From contig CM035311.1 of the NCBI GenBank assembly GCA_002900995.3, forward strand, positions 1,798,001 to 1,862,000: DNA of 64,000 nucleotides. The letters are read 5' to 3'. The DNA comes from Ganoderma boninense (lineage: Eukaryota; Basidiomycota; Agaricomycetes; Polyporales; Polyporaceae). A model generated the notes under the pieces. It saw nothing but the letters and a program-made list of their open reading frames with translations, ran no database searches and was not told the DNA's origin. The position numbers and the translations under genes were made by a program. Position 1 is the first letter of the stretch, and each line of letters begins with the position of its first letter. Positions 62,283 to 64,000 of the stretch are shown in pieces.

Positions 62283-64000
62283 TTAGGGCATAAATTCTGC
62301 CAAACGTAAATTAGTTCAACGTCGTTCCAAGCCATCACCATGAGAGACACTCACCGTCCTCGTCCAAAAGAGTCCCTTCTTCAATGCAAACTTCAATGAA
62401 CTCGGCGATCACGAGATGTCTCCGCTTTGGCCTGCATCAACAAGTCAGTAAAGACTATTTATTGCACGTATGGGATCTGAGGAACTACTTGGAGGTACGC
62501 TTGATGAGCTCTTGCCTACGGCCAATGTCACGCTTGTCCAACACAACATGGGTCAACTTTGGCTCGTCAAGGCCCGCGATGCGACCCCCGTTGTCCTCGA
62601 TGAGTTTAGCTATCTCCGTAAATCTATTGAAGACGGCGATTCAGGGCGATTGGGGTTGTATTACAAAGGACCATGGACGAACCGCTTTTCAACATCCGCT
62701 TCGTTCTTCGCCTTGACAGGCAGACCAAGCTCGCGGGCATTGCTTGGCGAGTCGAGGTAGAAACACCTGCAGCAAGATTGAGACAACAAACTGACGGAGA
62801 CGAGCCAAGACACCCACAAATGCTTGAAGATGAGCTCCTGGTCGTAATGCATCGCTTCCTCGTCGTCGCCCATGCGGACATCTTCCTCCTTATGCCCCCA
62901 AACAACATTAGGCCAATTCCCTAACTCGCAAAGGCACGTTGTAGTTGGACTGACCTTCTCAGCCACCTTCTGGCTCTGCGTGGCAGTCAAGCTCTCGTCC
63001 TTCTCAATCTGCTCCCAGTCTTCGTCCTCCTCGAAGCCGATTTCTGGTTCAGGCTTCATATCCTCGTTCTCGGAGTCAAACTCCTCGTCGGGCTCTGGCT
63101 CCGTCTCGCTACCGCTGTCCGAGGCCTGCGTGGCCACGGCTTTCCCTTTGGCCCCGACATCGAACCACTCGGCCATGGAAGGGTCGATTTGGCTTTCCAC
63201 CTTTTCTTCCTTGTGCGTCGGCTCTGGCGATTTGCTTGGAGCTGGAGGGGAAGCCGGGGCTTCCTCTTCTGTGTCGCTGCCTTCAGCGCTGTAGTCATCG
63301 GTCGCCATGCGAGCCGTTGTCGCGTGAAAGAAGTACCTATGCGCTGCATCAGTATTGATGGTCCTCTGTCCAAGAAAAGAAACGTACTTCTTGGTGAGAG
63401 GTATCAACTCCTCCTCGGCGACAGAGTCGAGAATCCATTGCGGCCGAATGATGTCACATACATCTTTGTTCATGATCAGCTTGATGTCATATGCTTCCAA
63501 TATCTCAGTTTTTATTTGGAAAGTTACGTGAAATTCGAGGATACTCACGAGTGGTCTGTCCGCCGTACACGACCAGAAGATTTGGGTCGTCCCGACAAAC
63601 CTGAACACACCTGCCCCCATGTGCATGGATCCTGGAGAATGATTTTAATCCCTTACCCAAGATTGAAATGCATCGACATACATTTGCATTAGGGAGTTCT
63701 TATCCGCGGCACCGTTTCTCGACTTCGGGTCGGAAGAAACCACTAGGTGATAGATGAGCGGCATGGAAGGCTTCTGCACGATCATAGGGACTCAGAAACT
63801 CACTGAATTTGTATCCCTCGAACAAACTTGACACCACTGGAGTATCTTTAAGGTTGATCCCTTGGTATTCCGCCATGATCATGGGCTAATACACGCATTG
63901 TAAGCACCAGCGCGTCAATCGACAAGCCAAGCTCACCTTCTTCGCTGTCTTCTTTGTCTTCTTTTTGGGCTTACTGTAGCAGGAGCAGGAAGCACTCAGA
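62283..64000 (-). CDS. LIG4: DNA ligase IV, C-terminal part (tandem BRCT), cut by the right edge
   Basis: The gene runs off the right edge, so the ligase catalytic domain is outside. What remains starts with a basic PKKKTKKTAKKP linker and SSLFEGYKF, then BRCT 1 (SLMQMIHAHGGRCVQVCRDD, VVYGGQTT, YDIKLIMNKDVCDIIRPQW), an acidic linker of more than 100 residues (EEDEDWEQIEKDE and similar), and BRCT 2 (CFYLDSPSNARELGLPVKAK; EIAKLIEDNGGRIAGLDEPK; LTHVVLDKRDIGRRQEL). It ends RRHLVIAEFIEVCIEEGTLL DEDEFMP. DNA ligase IV seals breaks in non-homologous end joining, and the inter-BRCT region binds the Xrcc4/Lif1 partner. At least seven introns occur in this part. Without the catalytic domain, another tandem-BRCT protein is possible but less likely. 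Confidence 0.8.

Noticed and set aside
62872..63692. Plus-strand frames opposite the ligase IV acidic linker (Ser-rich and Phe-rich)
   Set aside because: They are complements of GAG/GAA-rich codons of the linker; BRCT motifs on the minus strand are clear.

Overview
The window is nuclear DNA of a filamentous basidiomycete, most likely a wood-decaying agaricomycete of polypore type. Signs in the sequence are coding exons interrupted by many 45-70 base GT-AG introns, GC-rich coding DNA, densely packed genes on both strands, and a gene set typical of that group (Doa10, Gyp2-type RabGAP, GPI-anchored GMC oxidoreductase, aryl-alcohol dehydrogenase-like reductase). The taxon is inferred from style and content only. 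No rRNA, tRNA, CRISPR, plasmid or clear transposon was found.

Layout. 1-4.5 kb: the edge of an unidentified minus-strand gene, then housekeeping genes for a mitochondrial monothiol glutaredoxin (GRX5), the mtHsp70 helper ZIM17 and the bifunctional purine enzyme ADE17/ATIC. 5.4-11.9 kb: a head-to-tail duplicated pair of FAD-dependent monooxygenases with the same nine-exon structure, including a shared 11-base microexon; the second copy has one intron enlarged from 64 to 1179 bases. 13-20 kb: an unrecognised single-pass membrane protein and a GRAM-TBC-EF-hand RabGAP. 20-24 kb: a WDR5/Swd3-like WD40 protein and a cytochrome P450. 25.5-27.5 kb: an aldo/keto reductase whose 3' end is frameshifted. 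28.7-35.5 kb: an HD-domain 5'-deoxynucleotidase (HDDC2 type) divergent from the ER ubiquitin ligase Doa10. 36.2-37.8 kb: a cystathionine beta-synthase without the usual C-terminal CBS pair. 38.4-42.3 kb: two tandem double-BTB genes, with a third inverted copy at 52.9-54.8 kb. 43.4-48.2 kb: a secreted GMC oxidoreductase with a probable GPI anchor and a DOPA-dioxygenase-like protein. 48.7-52.9 kb: tiny MOZART1 divergent from the splicing factor SF3B1/Hsh155. 55.3-64 kb: AP-1 gamma-adaptin, a forkhead protein, and the 3' part of DNA ligase IV running off the right edge.

How the genes relate. Most are unrelated housekeeping genes sharing short divergent promoters (ZIM17/ADE17, HDDC2/Doa10, CBS/BTB, MZT1/SF3B1, AP-1/forkhead) or short convergent 3' ends (SF3B1 and the third BTB gene stop 90 bases apart). 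The accessory layer is oxidative: two FAD monooxygenases, a P450, an AAD-like reductase, a GMC oxidase and a DOPA-dioxygenase-like enzyme. They are spread over 43 kb among housekeeping genes, so this does not look like one compact biosynthetic cluster. Nothing here is clearly a new defence or mobile system. The most unusual observations are the conserved microexon, the triplicated double-BTB family with matching last introns, the enlarged intron and the broken reductase.
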